Origin: Symsagittifera roscoffensis
Taxonomy: Eukaryota; Xenacoelomorpha; Acoela; Convolutidae
DNA length: 64,000 bases
NCBI RefSeq assembly: GCF_963678635.1
Contig: NW_026970841.1
Location: 1 to 64,000 of the forward strand
Direction: 5' to 3'
This document shows positions 1 to 15,000 of this stretch, piece after piece (position 1 is the stretch's first letter; each line of letters begins with the position of its first letter). Both the position numbers and the translations under genes were made by a program. The notes under the pieces were generated by a model. It ran no database searches. It had not been told where the DNA came from and was given only the letters and a program-made list of their open reading frames with translations.

Positions 1-1057
1 CCTTAACTCCCTCTCATTAACTACGAAACATCAACCATCGCATCCTCTGCCACCTTCACTCCCTCTCATTAACTACGAAACATCAACCATCACATCCTCT
101 GCCACCTTCACTCCCTCTCAAAGACTAGGACAACATTCACCAACACACCATCTGCCACCTTCACTCCCTCTCATTAACTAAGACAACATTAACAAACACA
201 CCCCTGCCACCTTAACTCCCTCTCATTAACTACGAAACATCAACCATCACATCCTCTGCCACCTTCACTCCCTCTCATTAACTACGAAAAATCAACCATC
301 ACATCCTCTGCCGCCTTCACTCCCTCTCATTAACTACGAAACATCAACCATCACATCCTCTGCCGCCTTCACTCCCTCTCATTAACTAAGACAACATTAA
401 CAAACACACCCCTGCCACCTTAACTCCCTCTCTTTAACTACGAAACATCAACCATCACATCCTCTGCCACCTTCACTCCCTCCCATTAACTACGAAACAT
501 CAACCATCACATCCTCTGCCACCTTCACTCCCTCTCAATAACTACGAAACATCAACCATCACATCCTCTGCCGCCTTCACTCCCTCTCATTAACTACGAA
601 ACATCAACCATCACATCCTCTGCCACCTTCACTCCCTCTCATTAACTAAGACAACATTAACAAACACACCATCTGTCACCTTAACTCCTTCTCATTAACT
701 ACGAAACATCAACCATCACATCATGTGCCACCTTCACTCCCTCTCATTAACTACGAAACATCAACCATCACATCCTCTGCCACCTTCACTCCCTCTCATT
801 AACTACGAAACATCAACCATCACATCCTCTGCTACCTTCACTCCCTCTCAAAGACTAGGACAACATTCACCAACACACCATCTGCCACCTTCACTCACAT
901 CCTCTGCCACCTTCACTCCCTCTCATTAACTACGAAACATCAACCATCACATCCTCTGCCGCCTTCACTCCCTCTCATTAACTACGAAACATCAACCATC
1001 ACATCCTCTGCCACCTTCACTCCCTCTCATTAACTAAGACAACATTAACAAACACAC

Positions 1058-2170
1058 CATCTGTCACCTTAACTCACTCTCATTAACTACGAAACATCAA
1101 CCATCACATCATGTGCCACCTTCACTCCCTCTCATTAACTACGAAACATCAACCATCACATCCTCTGCCACCTTCGCTCCCTCTCATTAACTACGAAACA
1201 TCAACCATCACATCCTCTGCCACCTTCACTCCCTCTCAAAGACTAGGACAACATTCACCAACACACCATCTGCCACCTTCACTCCCTCTCATTAACTAAG
1301 ACAACATTAACAAACACACCCCTGCCACCTTAACTCCCTCTCATTAACTACGAAACATCAACCATCACATCCTCTGCCACCTTCACTCCCTCTCATTAAC
1401 TACGAAAAATCAACCATCACATCCTCTGCCACCTTCACTCCCTCTCATTAACTACAAAACATCAACCATCACATCCTCTGCCGCCTTCACTCCCTCTCAT
1501 TAACTACGAAACATCAACCATCACATCCTCTGCCACCTTCACTCCCTCTTATTAACTAAGACAACATTAACAAACACACCATCTGTCACCTTAACTCACT
1601 CTCGTTAACTACGAAACATCAACCATCACATCATGTGCCACCTTCACTCCCTCTCATTAACTACGAAACATCAACCATCACATCCTCTGCCACCTTCACT
1701 CCCTCTCATTAACTACGAAACATCAACCATCACATCCTCTGCCACCTTCACTCCCTCTCAAAGACTAGGACAACATTCACCAACACACCATCTGCCACCT
1801 TCACTCCCTCTCATTAACTAAGACAACATTAACAAACACACCCCTGCCACCTTAACTCCCTCTCATTAACTACGAAACATCAACCATCACATCCTCTGCC
1901 ACCTTCACTCCCTCTCATTAACTACGAAAAATCAACCATCACATCCTCTGCCACCTTCACTCCCTCTCATTAACTACGAAACAACAACCATCACATCCTC
2001 TGCCGCCTTCACTCCCTCTCATTAACTACGAAACATCAACCATCACATCCTCTGCCACCTTCACTCCCTCTCATTAACTAAGACAACATTAACAAACACA
2101 CCATCTGTCACCTTAACTCACTCTCATTAACTACGAAACATCAACCATCACATCATGTGCCACCTTCACT
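1058..2170. repeat. Higher-order repeat, period 522 bp
   Basis: The marker CATCATGTGCC recurs at about 1,109, 1,631 and 2,153, exactly 522 bp apart (ten units plus 2 bp). The minor variants between the markers match in order, including the AAAAATCAACC unit at about 1,403 and 1,925. An incomplete relative of the same block lies 388 bp upstream, at about 721. Confidence 0.88.
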
Positions 2171-4559
2171 CCCTCTCATTAACTACGAAAAATCAACCAT
2201 CACATCCTCTGCCACCTTCACTCCCTCTCATTAACTACGAAACATCAACCATCACATCCTCTGCCGCCTTCACTCCCTCTCATTAACTACGAAACATCAA
2301 CCATCACATCCTCTGCCACCTTCACTCCCTCTCATTAACTACGAAACATCAACCATCACATCCTCTGCCACCTTCACTCCCTCTCAAAGACTAGGACAAC
2401 ATTCACCAACACACCATCTGCCACCTTCACTCCCTCTCATTAACTAAGACAACATTAACAAACACACCCCTGCCACCTTAACTCCCTCTCATTAACTACG
2501 AAACATCAACCATCACATCCTCTGCCACCTTCACTCCCTCTCATTAACTACGAAAAATCAACCATCACATCCTCTGCCACCTTCACTCCCTCTCATTAAC
2601 TACGAAACATCAACCATCACATCCTCTGCCGCCTTCACTCCCTCTCATTAACTACGAAACATCAACCATCACATCCTCTGCCACTTCACTCCCTCTCATT
2701 AACTAAGACAACATTAACAAACACACCCCTGCCACCTTAACTCCCTCTCATTAACTACGAAACATCAACCATCACATCCTCTGCCACTTTCACTCCCTCT
2801 CATTAACTACGAAAAATCAACCATCACATCCTCTGCCACCTTCACTCCCTCTCATTAACTACGAAACATCAACCATCACATCCTCTGCCGCCTTCACTCC
2901 CTCTCATTAACTACGAAACATCAACCATCACATCCTCTGCCACCTTCACTCCCTCTCATTAACTAAGACAACATTAACAAACACACCATCTGTCACCTTA
3001 ACTCTCTCTCATTAACTACGAAACATCAACCATCACATCCTCTGCCACCTTCACTCCCTCTCATTAACTACGAAACATCAACCATCACATCCTCTGCCAC
3101 CTTCACTCCCTCTCAAAGACTAGGACAGCATTCACCAACACACCATCTGCCACCTTCACTCCCTCTCATTAACTAAGACAACATTAACAAACACACCCCT
3201 GCCACCTTAACTCCCTCTCTTTAAAACTACGAAACATCAACCATCACATCCTCTGCCACCTTCACTCCCTCTCATTAACTACGAAACATCAACCATCACA
3301 TCCTCTGCCACCTTCACTCCCTCTCATTAACTACGAAACATCAACCATCACATCCTCTGCCACCTTCACTCCCTCTCATTAACTACGAAACATCAACCAT
3401 CACATCCTCTGCCACCTTCACTCCCTCTCATTAACTACGAAACATCAACCATCACATCCTCTGCCACCTTCACTCCCTCTCATTAACTAAGTCAACATTA
3501 ACAAACACACCCCTGCCACCTTAACTCCCTCTCATTAACTACAAAACATCAACCATCACATCCTCTGCCACCTTCACTCCCTCTCATTAACTAAGACAAC
3601 ATTAACAAACACACCATCTGTCACCTTAACTCACTCTCATTAACTACGAAACATCAACCATCACATCATGTGCCACCTTCACTCCCTCTCATTAACTACG
3701 AAACATCAACCATCACATCCTCTGCCACCTTCACTCCCTCTCATTAACTACGAAACATCAACCATCACATCCTCTGCCACCTTCACTCCCTCTCATTAAC
3801 TACGAAACATCAACCATCACATCCTCTGCCACCTTCACTCCCTCTCATTAACTAAGTCAACATTAACAAACACACCCCTGCCACCTTAACTCCCTCTCAT
3901 TAACTACAAAACATCAACCATCACATCCTCTGCCACCTTCACTCCCTCTCATTAACTAAGACAAAATTAACAAACACACCATCTGTCACCTTAACTCCCT
4001 CTCAGTAACTACGAAACATCAACCATCACATCCTCTGCCACCTTCACTCCCTCTCATTAACTAAGACAACATTAACAAACACACCCCTGCCACCTTAACT
4101 CCCTCTCATTAACTAAGAAACATCAACCATCACATCCTCTGTCACCTTCACTCCCTCTCATTAACTACGAAACATCAACCATCACATCCTTTGCCACCTT
4201 CACTCCCTCTCAAAGACTAGGACAACATTCACCAACACACCATCTGCCGCCTTCACTCTCTCTCATTAACTAAGACAATATTAAAAAACACACCCCTGCC
4301 ACCTTAGCTCCCTCTCATTAACTACGAAACATCAACCATCACAACCTCTGCCACCTTCACTCCCTCTCATTAACTACAAAACATCAACCATCACATCCTC
4401 TGCCACTTTCACTCCCTCTCATTAACTACGAAACATCAACCATCACATCCTCTGCCGCCTTCACTCCCTCTCATTAACTACGAAACATCAACCATCACAT
4501 CCTCTGCCACCTTCACTCCCTCTCATTAACTAAGACAACATTAACAAACACACCACTGC

Positions 4560-6784
4560 CACCTTAACTCCCTCTCATTAACTACGAAACATCAACCATC
4601 ACATCCTCTGCCACCTTCACTCCCTCTCATTAACTACGAAACATCAACCATCACATCCTCTGCCACCTTCACTCCCTCTCAATAACTAAGACAACATTAA
4701 CAAACACACCCCTGCCACCTTAACTCCCTCTCATTAACTACGAAACATCAACCATCACATCCTCTGCCACTTTCACTCCCTCTCATTAACTAAGACAACA
4801 TTAACAACCACACCCCTGCCACCTTAACTCCCTCTCATTAACTACGAAACATCAACCATCACATCCTCTGCCACTTTCACTCCCTCTCATTAACTAAGAC
4901 AACATTAACAACCACACCCCTGCCACCTTAACTCCCTCTCATTAACTACGAAACATCAACCATCACATCCTCTGCCACCTTCACTCCCTCTCATTAACTA
5001 CAAAACATCAACCATCACATCCTCTGCCACCTTCACTTCCTCTCATTAACTAAGACAACATTAACAAACACACCCCTGCCACCTTAACTCCCTCTCAATA
5101 ACTACGAAACATCAACCATCACATCCTCTGCCACCTTCACTCCCTCTCATTAACTACAAGACATCAACCATCATATCCTCTGCCACCTTCACTCCCTCTC
5201 ATTAACTAAGTCAACATTAACAAACACACCTCTGCCACCTTAACTCCCTCTCATTCACTACGAAACATCAACCATCACATCCTCTGTCACCTTCACTCCC
5301 TCATATTAACTACGAAACATCAACCATCACATCCTCTGCCACCTTCACTCCCTCTCATTAACTAAGACAACATTAACAAACACACCCCTGCCACCTTAAC
5401 TCCCTCTCATTAACTACGAAACATAAACCATCATATTCTCTGCCACCTTCACTCCCTCTCATTAACTAAGACAACATTAACAAACACACCCCTGCCACAT
5501 TAACTCCCTCTCATTAACTACGAAACATCAACCATCACATCCTCTGCCACCTTCACTCCCTCTCATTAACTACAAGACATCAACCATCATATCCTCTGCC
5601 ACCTTCACTCCCTCTCATTAACTAAGACAACATTAACAAACACACCTCTGCCACCTTAACTCCCTCTCATTCACTACGAAACATCAACCATCACATCCTC
5701 TGTCACCTTCACTCCCTCTCATTAACTACGAAACATCAACCATCACATCCTCTGCCACCTTCACTCCCTCTCATTAACTAAGACAACATTAACAAACACA
5801 CCCCTGCCACCTTAACTCCCTCTCATTAACTACGAAACATCAACCATCACATCCTCTGCCACCTTCACTCCCTCTCATTAACTACGAAACATCAACCATC
5901 ACATCCTCTGTCACCTTCACACCCTCTCATTAACTAAGACAACATTAACAAACACACCCCTGCCACATTAACTCCCTCTCATTAACTACAAAACATCAAC
6001 CATCACATCCTCTGCCACCTTCACTCCCTCTCATTAAGTAAGACAACATTAACAAACACACCCCTGCCACATTAACTCCCTCTCATTAACTACAAAACAT
6101 CAACCATCACATCCTCTGCCACCTTCACTCCCTCTCATTAACTACGAAACATCATCCATCACATCCTCTGCCACCTTCACTCCCTCTCATTAACTAAGAC
6201 AACATTAACAAACACACCCCTGCCACCTTAACTCCCTCTCATTAACTACGAAACATCAACCATCACATCCTCTGCCACCTTCACTCCCTCTCATTAACTA
6301 CGAAACATCAACCATCACATCCTCTGCCACCTTCACTCCCTCTCAATAACTAAGACAACATTAACAAACACACCCCTGCCACCTTAACTCCCTCTCATTA
6401 ACTACGAAACATCAACCATCACATCCTCTGCCACTTTCACTCCCTCTCATTAACTAAGACAACATTAACAACCACACCCCTGCCACCTTAACTCCCTCTC
6501 ATTAACTACGAAACATCAACCATCACATCCTCTGCCACTTTCACTCCCTCTCATTAACTAAGACAACATTAACAACCACACCCCTGCCACCTTAACTCCC
6601 TCTCATTAACTACGAAACATCAACCATCACATCCTCTGCCACCTTCACTCCCTCTCATTAACTACAAAACATCAACCATCACATCCTCTGCCACCTTCAC
6701 TTCCTCTCATTAACTAAGACAACATTAACAAACACACCCCTGCCACCTTAACTCCCTCTCAATAACTACGAAACATCAACCATC
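4560..6784. repeat. Higher-order duplication, offset 1,664 bp
   Basis: The rare variants ACAACCACACC (4,804 and 6,468) and CACTTCCTCTC (5,034 and 6,698) recur at an offset of 1,664 bp, which is 32 units of 52 bp. The matching segments are about 4,560-5,120 and 6,224-6,784. Confidence 0.85.
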
Positions 6785-7179
6785 ACATCCTCTGTCACCT
6801 TCACTCCCTCACATTAAATACGAAACATCAACCATCACATCCTCTGCCACCTTCACTCCCTCTCATTAACTAAGACAACATTAACAAACACACCCCTGCC
6901 ACCTTAACTCCCTCTCATTAACTACGAAACATAAACCATCACATTCTCTGCCACCTTCACTCCCTCTCATTAACTAAGACAACATTAACAAACACACCCC
7001 TGCCACATTAACTCCCTCTCATTAACTACGAAACATCAACCATCACTTCCTCTGCCACCTTCACTCCCTCTCATTAACTAAGACAACATTAACAAAAAAC
7101 ACACCCCTGCCACCTTAACTCCCTCTCATTAACTACGAAACATCAACCATCACATCCTCTGCCACCTTCACTCCCTCTC

Positions 7180-8530
7180 ATTAACTAAGACAACATTAAC
7201 AAACACACCCCTGCCACCTTAACTCCCCATCATTAACTACGAAACATCAATCATCACATCCTCTGCCACCTTCACTACCTCTCATTAACTAGGACAATTT
7301 TAACAAACACACCCCTGCCACCTTAACTCCCTCTCATTAACTACGAAACATCAACCATCACATCCTCTGCCACCTTCACTCCCTCTCATTAACTAAGACA
7401 ACATTACCAAACACACCCCTGCCACCTTAACTCCCTCTCATTAACTACGAAACATAAACCATCACATTCTCTGCCACCTTCACTCCCTCTCATTAACTAA
7501 GACAACATTAACAAACACACCCCTGCCACATTAACTCTCTCTTATTAACTACGAAACATCAACCATCACATCCTCTGTCACCTTCACTCCCTCTCATTAA
7601 CTAAGACAACATTACCAATCACACCCCTGCCACCTTAACTCCCTCTCATTAACTACGAAACATCAACCATCACATCCTCTGCCACCTTCACTCCCTCTCA
7701 TTAACTAAGACATCATTAACAAACACACCCCTGCCACCTTAACCCCCTCTCATTAACTTCGAAACATCAACCATCACATCCTCTGCCACCTTCACTCCCT
7801 CTCATTAACTACGAAACATCAACCATCACATCCTCTGCCACCTTCACTACCTCTCATTAACTTCGAAACATCAACCATCACATCCTCTGCCACCTTCACT
7901 CCCTCTCATTAACTACGAAACATCAACCATCACATCCTCTGCCACCTTCAGTCCCTCTCATTAACTAAGACAACATTAACAAACACACCCCTGCCACCTT
8001 AACTCCCCATCATTAACTACGAAACATCAATCATCACATCCTCTGCCACCTTCACTACCTCTCATTAACTAGGACAATTTTAACAAACACACCCCTGCCA
8101 CCTTAACTCCCTCTCATTAACTACGAAACATCAACCATCACATCCTCTGCCACCTTCACTCCCTCTCATTAACTAAGACAACATTACCAAACACACCCCT
8201 GCCACCTTAACTCCCTCTCATTAACTACGAAACATAAACCATCACATTCTCTGCCACCTTCACTCCCTCTCATTAACTAAGACAACATTAACAAACACAC
8301 CCCTGCCACATTAACTCTCTCTCATTAACTACGAAACATCAACCATCACATCCTCTGTCACCTTCACTCCCTCTCATTAACTAAGACAACATTACCAAAC
8401 ACACCCCTGCCACCTTAACTCCCTCTCATTAACTACGAAACATCAACCATCACATCCTCTGCCACCTTCACTCCCTCTCATTAACTAAGACATCATTAAC
8501 AAACACACCCCTGCCACCTTAACTCCCTCT
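7180..8530. repeat. Higher-order duplication, offset 780 bp
   Basis: The rare string AACTCCCCATCATTAAC followed by CATCAATCATC, and the linked CTAGGACAATTTTAAC unit, recur exactly 780 bp (15 units) apart. The matching segments are about 7,180-7,750 and 7,960-8,530. Confidence 0.88.
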
Positions 8531-10941
8531 CATTAACTACGAAACATCAACCATCACATCCTCTGCCGCCTTCACTCCCTCTCATTAACTTCGAAACATC
8601 AACCATCACATCCTCTGCCACCTTCACTCCCTCTCATTAACTACGAAACATCAACCATCACATCCTCTGCCACCTTCACTACCTCTCATTAACTTCGAAA
8701 CATCAACCATCACATCCTCTGCCACCTTCACTCCCTCTCATTAACTACGAAACATCAACCATCACATCCTCTGCCACCTTCACTACCTCTCATTAACTAC
8801 GACAATTTTAACAAACACACCACTGCCACCTTAACTCCCTCTCATTAACTACGAAACATCAACCATCACATCCTCTGCCACCTTCACTACCTCTCATTAA
8901 CTAGGACAATTTTAACAAACACACCCCTGCCACCTTAACTCCCCATCATTAACTACGAAACATCAATCATCACATCCTCTGCCACCTTCACTACCTCTCA
9001 TTAACTAGGACAATTTTAACAAACACACCCCTGCCACCTTAACTCCCTCTCATTAACTACGAAACATCAACCATCACATCCTCTGCCACCTTCACTCCCT
9101 CTCATTAACTAAGACAACATTACCAAACACACCCCTGCCACCTTAACTCCCTCTCATTAACTACGAAACATAAACCATCACATTCTCTGCCACCTTCACT
9201 CCCTCTCATTAACTAAGACAACATAACAAACACACCCCTGCCACATTAACTCTCTCACATTAACTACGAAACATCAACCATCACATCCTCTGTCACCTTC
9301 ACTCCCTCTCATTAACTAAGACAACATTACCAAACACACCCCTGCCACCTTAACTCCCTCTCATTAACTACGAAACATCAACCAACACATCCTCTGCCAC
9401 CTTCACTCCCTCTCATTAACTAAGACATCATTAACAAACACACCCCTGCCACCTTAACTCCCTCTCATTAACTACGAAACATCAACCATCACATCCTCTG
9501 CCGCCTTCACTCCCTCTCATTAACTTCGAAACATCAACCATCACATCCTCTGCCACCTTCACTCCCTCTCATTAACTACGAAACATCAACCATCACATCC
9601 TCTGTCACCTTCACTCCCTCTCATTAACTAAGACAACATTACCAAACACACCCCTGCCACCTTAACTCCCTCTCATTAACTACGAAACATCAACCAACAC
9701 ATCCTCTGCCACCTTCACTCCCTCTCATTAACTAAGACATCATTACCAAACACACCCCTGCCACCTTAACTCCCTCTCATTAACTACGAAACATCAACCA
9801 TCACATCCTCTGCCACCTTCACTCCCTCTCATTAACTAAGACATCATTAACAAACACACCCCTGCCACCTTAACTCCCTCTCATTAACTACGAAACATCA
9901 ACCATCACATCCTCTGCCGCCTTCACTCCCTCTCATTAACTTCGAAACATCAACCATCACATCCTCTGCCACCTTCACTCCCTCTCATTAACTACGAAAC
10001 ATCAACCATCACATCCTCTGCCACCTTCACTACCTCTCATTAACTTCGAAACATCAACCATCACATCCTCTGCCACCTTCACTCCCTCTCATTAACTACG
10101 AAACATCAACCATCACATCCTCTGCCACCTTCACTACCTCTCATTAACTACGACAATTTTAACAAACACACCACTGCCACCTTAACTCCCTCTCATTAAC
10201 TACGAAACATCAACCATCACATCCTCTGCCACCTTCACTACCTCTCATTAACTAGGACAATTTTAACAAACACACCCCTGCCACCTTAACTCCCCATCAT
10301 TAACTACGAAACATCAATCATCACATCCTCTGCCACCTTCACTACCTCTCATTAACTAGGACAATTTTAACAAACACACCCCTGCCACCTTAACTCCCTC
10401 TCATTAACTACGAAACATCAACCATCACATCCTCTGCCACCTTCACTCCCTCTCATTAACTAAGACAACATTACCAAACACACCCCTGCCACCTTAACTC
10501 CCTCTCATTAACTACGAAACATAAACCATCACATTCTCTGCCACCTTCACTCCCTCTCATTAACTAAGACAACATAACAAACACACCCCTGCCACATTAA
10601 CTCTCTCACATTAACTACGAAACATCAACCATCACATCCTCTGTCACCTTCACTCCCTCTCATTAACTAAGACAACATTACCAAACACACCCCTGCCACC
10701 TTAACTCCCTCTCATTAACTACGAAACATCAACCAACACATCCTCTGCCACCTTCACTCCCTCTCATTAACTAAGACATCATTAACAAACACACCCCTGC
10801 CACCTTAACTCCCTCTCATTAACTACGAAACATCAACCATCACATCCTCTGCCGCCTTCACTCCCTCTCATTAACTTCGAAACATCAACCATCACATCCT
10901 CTGCCACCTTCACTCCCTCTCATTAACTACGAAACATCAAC
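8480..10941. repeat. Higher-order duplication, offset 1,351 bp
   Basis: A block with CATCAATCATC and the one-base-short string GACAACATAACAAAC (about 9,219 and 10,570) is repeated 1,351 bp away (26 units minus 1 bp). The match covers about 8,480-9,590 and 9,831-10,941. The shared single-base deletion shows that the whole block was copied at once. Confidence 0.88.
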
Positions 10942-11289
10942 CATCACATCCTCTGCCACCTTCACTACCTCTCATTAACTAGGACAATTTTAACAAACAC
11001 ACCCCTGCCACCTTAACTCCCTCTCATTAACTACGAAACATCAACCATCACATCCTCTGCCACCTTCACTCCCTCTCATTAACTAAAACAACATTACCAA
11101 ACACACCCCTGCCACCTTAACTCCCTCTCATTAACTACGAAACATAAACCATCACATTCTCTGCCACCTTCACTCCCTCTCATTAACTAAGACAACATTA
11201 ACAAACACACCCTGCCACATTAACTCCCTCTCATTAACTACGAAACATCAACCATCACATCCTCTGCCACCTTCACTCCCTCTCATTAA

Positions 11290-12432
11290 CTAAGACAACG
11301 TTAACAAACACACCCCTGCCACCTTAACTCCCTCTCATTAACTACGAAACATCAACCATCACATCCTCTGTCACCTTCACTCCCTCTCATTAACTAAGAC
11401 AACATTACCAAACACACCCCTGCCACCTTAACTCCCTCTCATTAACTACGAAACATCAACCATCACATCCTCTGCCACCTTCACTCCCTCTCATTAACTA
11501 AGACAACATTAACAAACACACCCCTGCCACCTTAACTCCCTCTCATTAACTACGAAACATCAACCATCACATCCTCTGCCGCCTTCACTCCCTCTCATTA
11601 ACTACGAAACATTAACCATCACATCCTCTGCCACCTTCACTCCCTCTCATTAACTACGTAACATCAACCATCACATCCTCTGCCACCTTCACTCCCTCTC
11701 ATTAACTAAGACAACATTAACAAACACACCCCTGCCACCTTAACTCCCTCGCATTAACTACGAAACATCAACCATCACATCCTCTGCCACCTTCACTCCC
11801 TCTCATTAACTACGAAACATCAACCATAATATCCTCTGCCACCTTCACTCCCTCTCATTAACTAAGACAACGTTAACAAACACACCCCTGCCACCTTAAC
11901 TCCCTCTCATTAACTACGAAACATCAACCATCACATCCTCTGTCACCTTCACTCCCTCTCATTAACTAAGACAACATTACCAAACACACCCCTGCCACCT
12001 TAACTCCCTCTCATTAACTACGAAACATCAACCATCACATCCTCTGCCACCTTCACTCCCTCTCATTAACTAAGACAACATTAACAAACACACCCCTGCC
12101 ACCTTAACTCCCTCTCATTAACTACGAAACATCAACCATCACATCCTCTGCCGCCTTCACTCCCTCTCATTAACTACGAAACATTAACCATCACATCCTC
12201 TGCCACCTTCACTCCCTCTCATTAACTACGTAACATCAACCATCACATCCTCTGCCACCTTCACTCCCTCTCATTAACTAAGACAACATTAACAAACACA
12301 CCCCTGCCACCTTAACTCCCTCGCATTAACTACGAAACATCAACCATCACATCCTCTGCCACCTTCACTCCCTCTCATTAACTACGAAACATCAACCATA
12401 ATATCCTCTGCCACCTTCACTCCCTCTCATTA
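11290..12432. repeat. Higher-order duplication, offset 572 bp
   Basis: The private variants GACAACGTTAAC, CTACGTAACATC, CCCTCGCATTAAC and ACCATAATATCC recur in the same order 572 bp apart (11 units), in about 11,290-11,860 and 11,862-12,432. Confidence 0.88.
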
Positions 12433-13089
12433 ACTAAGACAACATTAACAAACACACCCCTGCCACCTTAACTACCTCACATTAACTACGAAACATCAAA
12501 CATCACATCCTCTGCCACCTTCACTCCCTCTCATTAACTAAGACAACATTAACAAACACACCCCTGCCACCTTAACTCCCTCACATTAACTACGAAACAT
12601 CAACCATCACATCCTCTGCCCCTTCACTCCCTCTCATTAACTAAGACAACATTAACAAACACACCCCTGCCACCTTAACTCCCTCTCATTAACTACGAAA
12701 CATAAACCATCACGTTCTCTGCCACCTTCACTCCCTCTCATTAACTAAGACAACATTAACAAACACACCCCTGCCACATTAACTCCCTCTCATTAACTAC
12801 GAAACATCAACCATCACATCCTCTGCCACCTTCACTCCCTCTCATTAACTAAGACAACATTAACAAAGACACCCCTGCCACCTTAACTCCCTCTCATTAA
12901 CTACGAAACATCAACCATCACATCCTCTGCCACCTTCACTCCCTCTCATTAACTACGAAACATCAACCATCACATCCTCTGCCACCTTCACTCCCTCTCA
13001 TTAACTAAGACAACATTAACAAACACACCCCTGCCACCTTAACTCCCTCTCATTAACTACGAAACATCAACCATCACATCCTCTGCCAC

Positions 13090-15000
13090 CTTCACTCCCT
13101 CTCATTAACTACGAAACATCAACCATCATATCCTCTGCCACCTTCACTCCCTCTCCTTAATTGAGACAACATTAACAAACACACCTCTGCCACCTTAACT
13201 CACTCTCATTCACTACGAAACATCAACCATCACATCCTCTGTCACCTTCACTCCCTCTCATTAACTACGAAACATCAATCATCACATCCTCTGCCACCTT
13301 TACTCCCTCTCATTAACTAAGACAACATTAACAAACACACCCCTGCCACCTTAACTCCCTCTCATTAACTACGAAACATCAACCATCACATCCTCTGCCA
13401 CCTTCACTCCCTCTCATTAACTAAGACATCATTAACAAACACACCCCTGCCACCTTAACTCCCTCTCATTAACTACGAAACATCAACCATCACATCCTCT
13501 GCCGCCTTCACTCCCTCTCATTAACTTCGAAACATCAACCATCACATCCTCTGCCACCTTCACTCCCTCTCATTAACTACGAAACATCAACCATCACATC
13601 ATCTGCCACCTTCACTACCTCTCATTAACTTCGAAACATCAACCATCACATCCTCTGCCACCTTCACTCCCTCTCATTAACTACGAAACATCAACCATCA
13701 CATCCTCTGCCACCTTCACTACCTCTCATTAACTAGGACAATTTTAACAAACACACCACTGCCACCTTAACTCCCTCTCATTAACTACGAAACATCAACC
13801 ATCACATCCTCTGCCACCTTCACTACCTCTCATTAACTAGGACAATTTTAACAAACACACCCCTGCCACCTTAACTCCCCATCATTAACTACGAAACATC
13901 AATCATCACATCCTCTGCCACCTTCACTACCTCTCATTAACTAGGACAATTTTAACAAACACACCACTGCCACCTTAACTCCCTCTCATTAACTACGAAA
14001 CATCAACCATCACATCCTCTGCCACCTTCACTACCTCTCATTAACTAGGACAATTTTAACAAACACACCCCTGCCACCTTAACTCCCCATCATTAACTAC
14101 GAAACATCAACCATCACATCCTCTGCCACCTTCACTCCCTCTCATTAACTACGAAACATCAACCATCATATCCTCTGCCACCTTCACTCCCTCTCCTTAA
14201 TTGAGACAACATTAACAAACACACCTCTGCCACCTTAACTCACTCTCATTCACTACGAAACATCAACCATCACATCCTCTGTCACCTTCACTCCCTCTCA
14301 TTAACTACGAAACATCAATCATCACATCCTCTGCCACCTTTACTCCCTCTCATTAACTAAGACAACATTAACAAACACACCCCTGCCACCTTAACTCCCT
14401 CTCATTAACTACGAAACATCAACCATCACATCCTCTGCCACCTTCACTCCCTCTCATTAACTAAGACATCATTAACAAACACACCCCTGCCACCTTAACT
14501 CCCTCTCATTAACTACGAAACATCAACCATCACATCCTCTGCCGCCTTCACTCCCTCTCATTAACTTCGAAACATCAACCATCACATCCTCTGCCACCTT
14601 CACTCCCTCTCATTAACTACGAAACATCAACCATTACATCCTCTGCCACCTTCACTACCTCTCATTAACTTCGAAACATCAACCATCACATCCTCTGCCA
14701 CCTTCACTCCCTCTCATTAACTACGAAACATCAACCATCACATCCTCTGCCACCTTCACTACCTCTCATTAACTAGGACAATTTTAACAAACACACCACT
14801 GCCACCTTAACTCCCTCTCATTAACTACGAAACATCAACCATCACATCCTCTGCCACCTTCACTACCTCTCATTAACTAGGACAATTTTAACAAACACAC
14901 CCCTGCCACCTTAACTCCCCATCATTAACTACGAAACATCAATCATCACATCCTCTGCCACCTTCACTACCTCTCATTAACTAGGACAATTTTAACAAAC
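13090..15000. repeat. Higher-order duplication, offset 1,040 bp
   Basis: The string CTCTCCTTAATTGAGACAAC and the surrounding private variants at about 13,151 recur at about 14,191, exactly 1,040 bp (20 units) away. The match covers about 13,090-13,960 and 14,130-15,000. Confidence 0.88.

Noticed and set aside
723-1821. Repeated open frames of 62-68 codons (MCHLHSLSLTTKHQ...) in the satellite
   Set aside because: They come from a 52 bp non-coding tandem repeat; the unit length is not divisible by three, and the identical peptides simply mark the 522 bp higher-order repeat.
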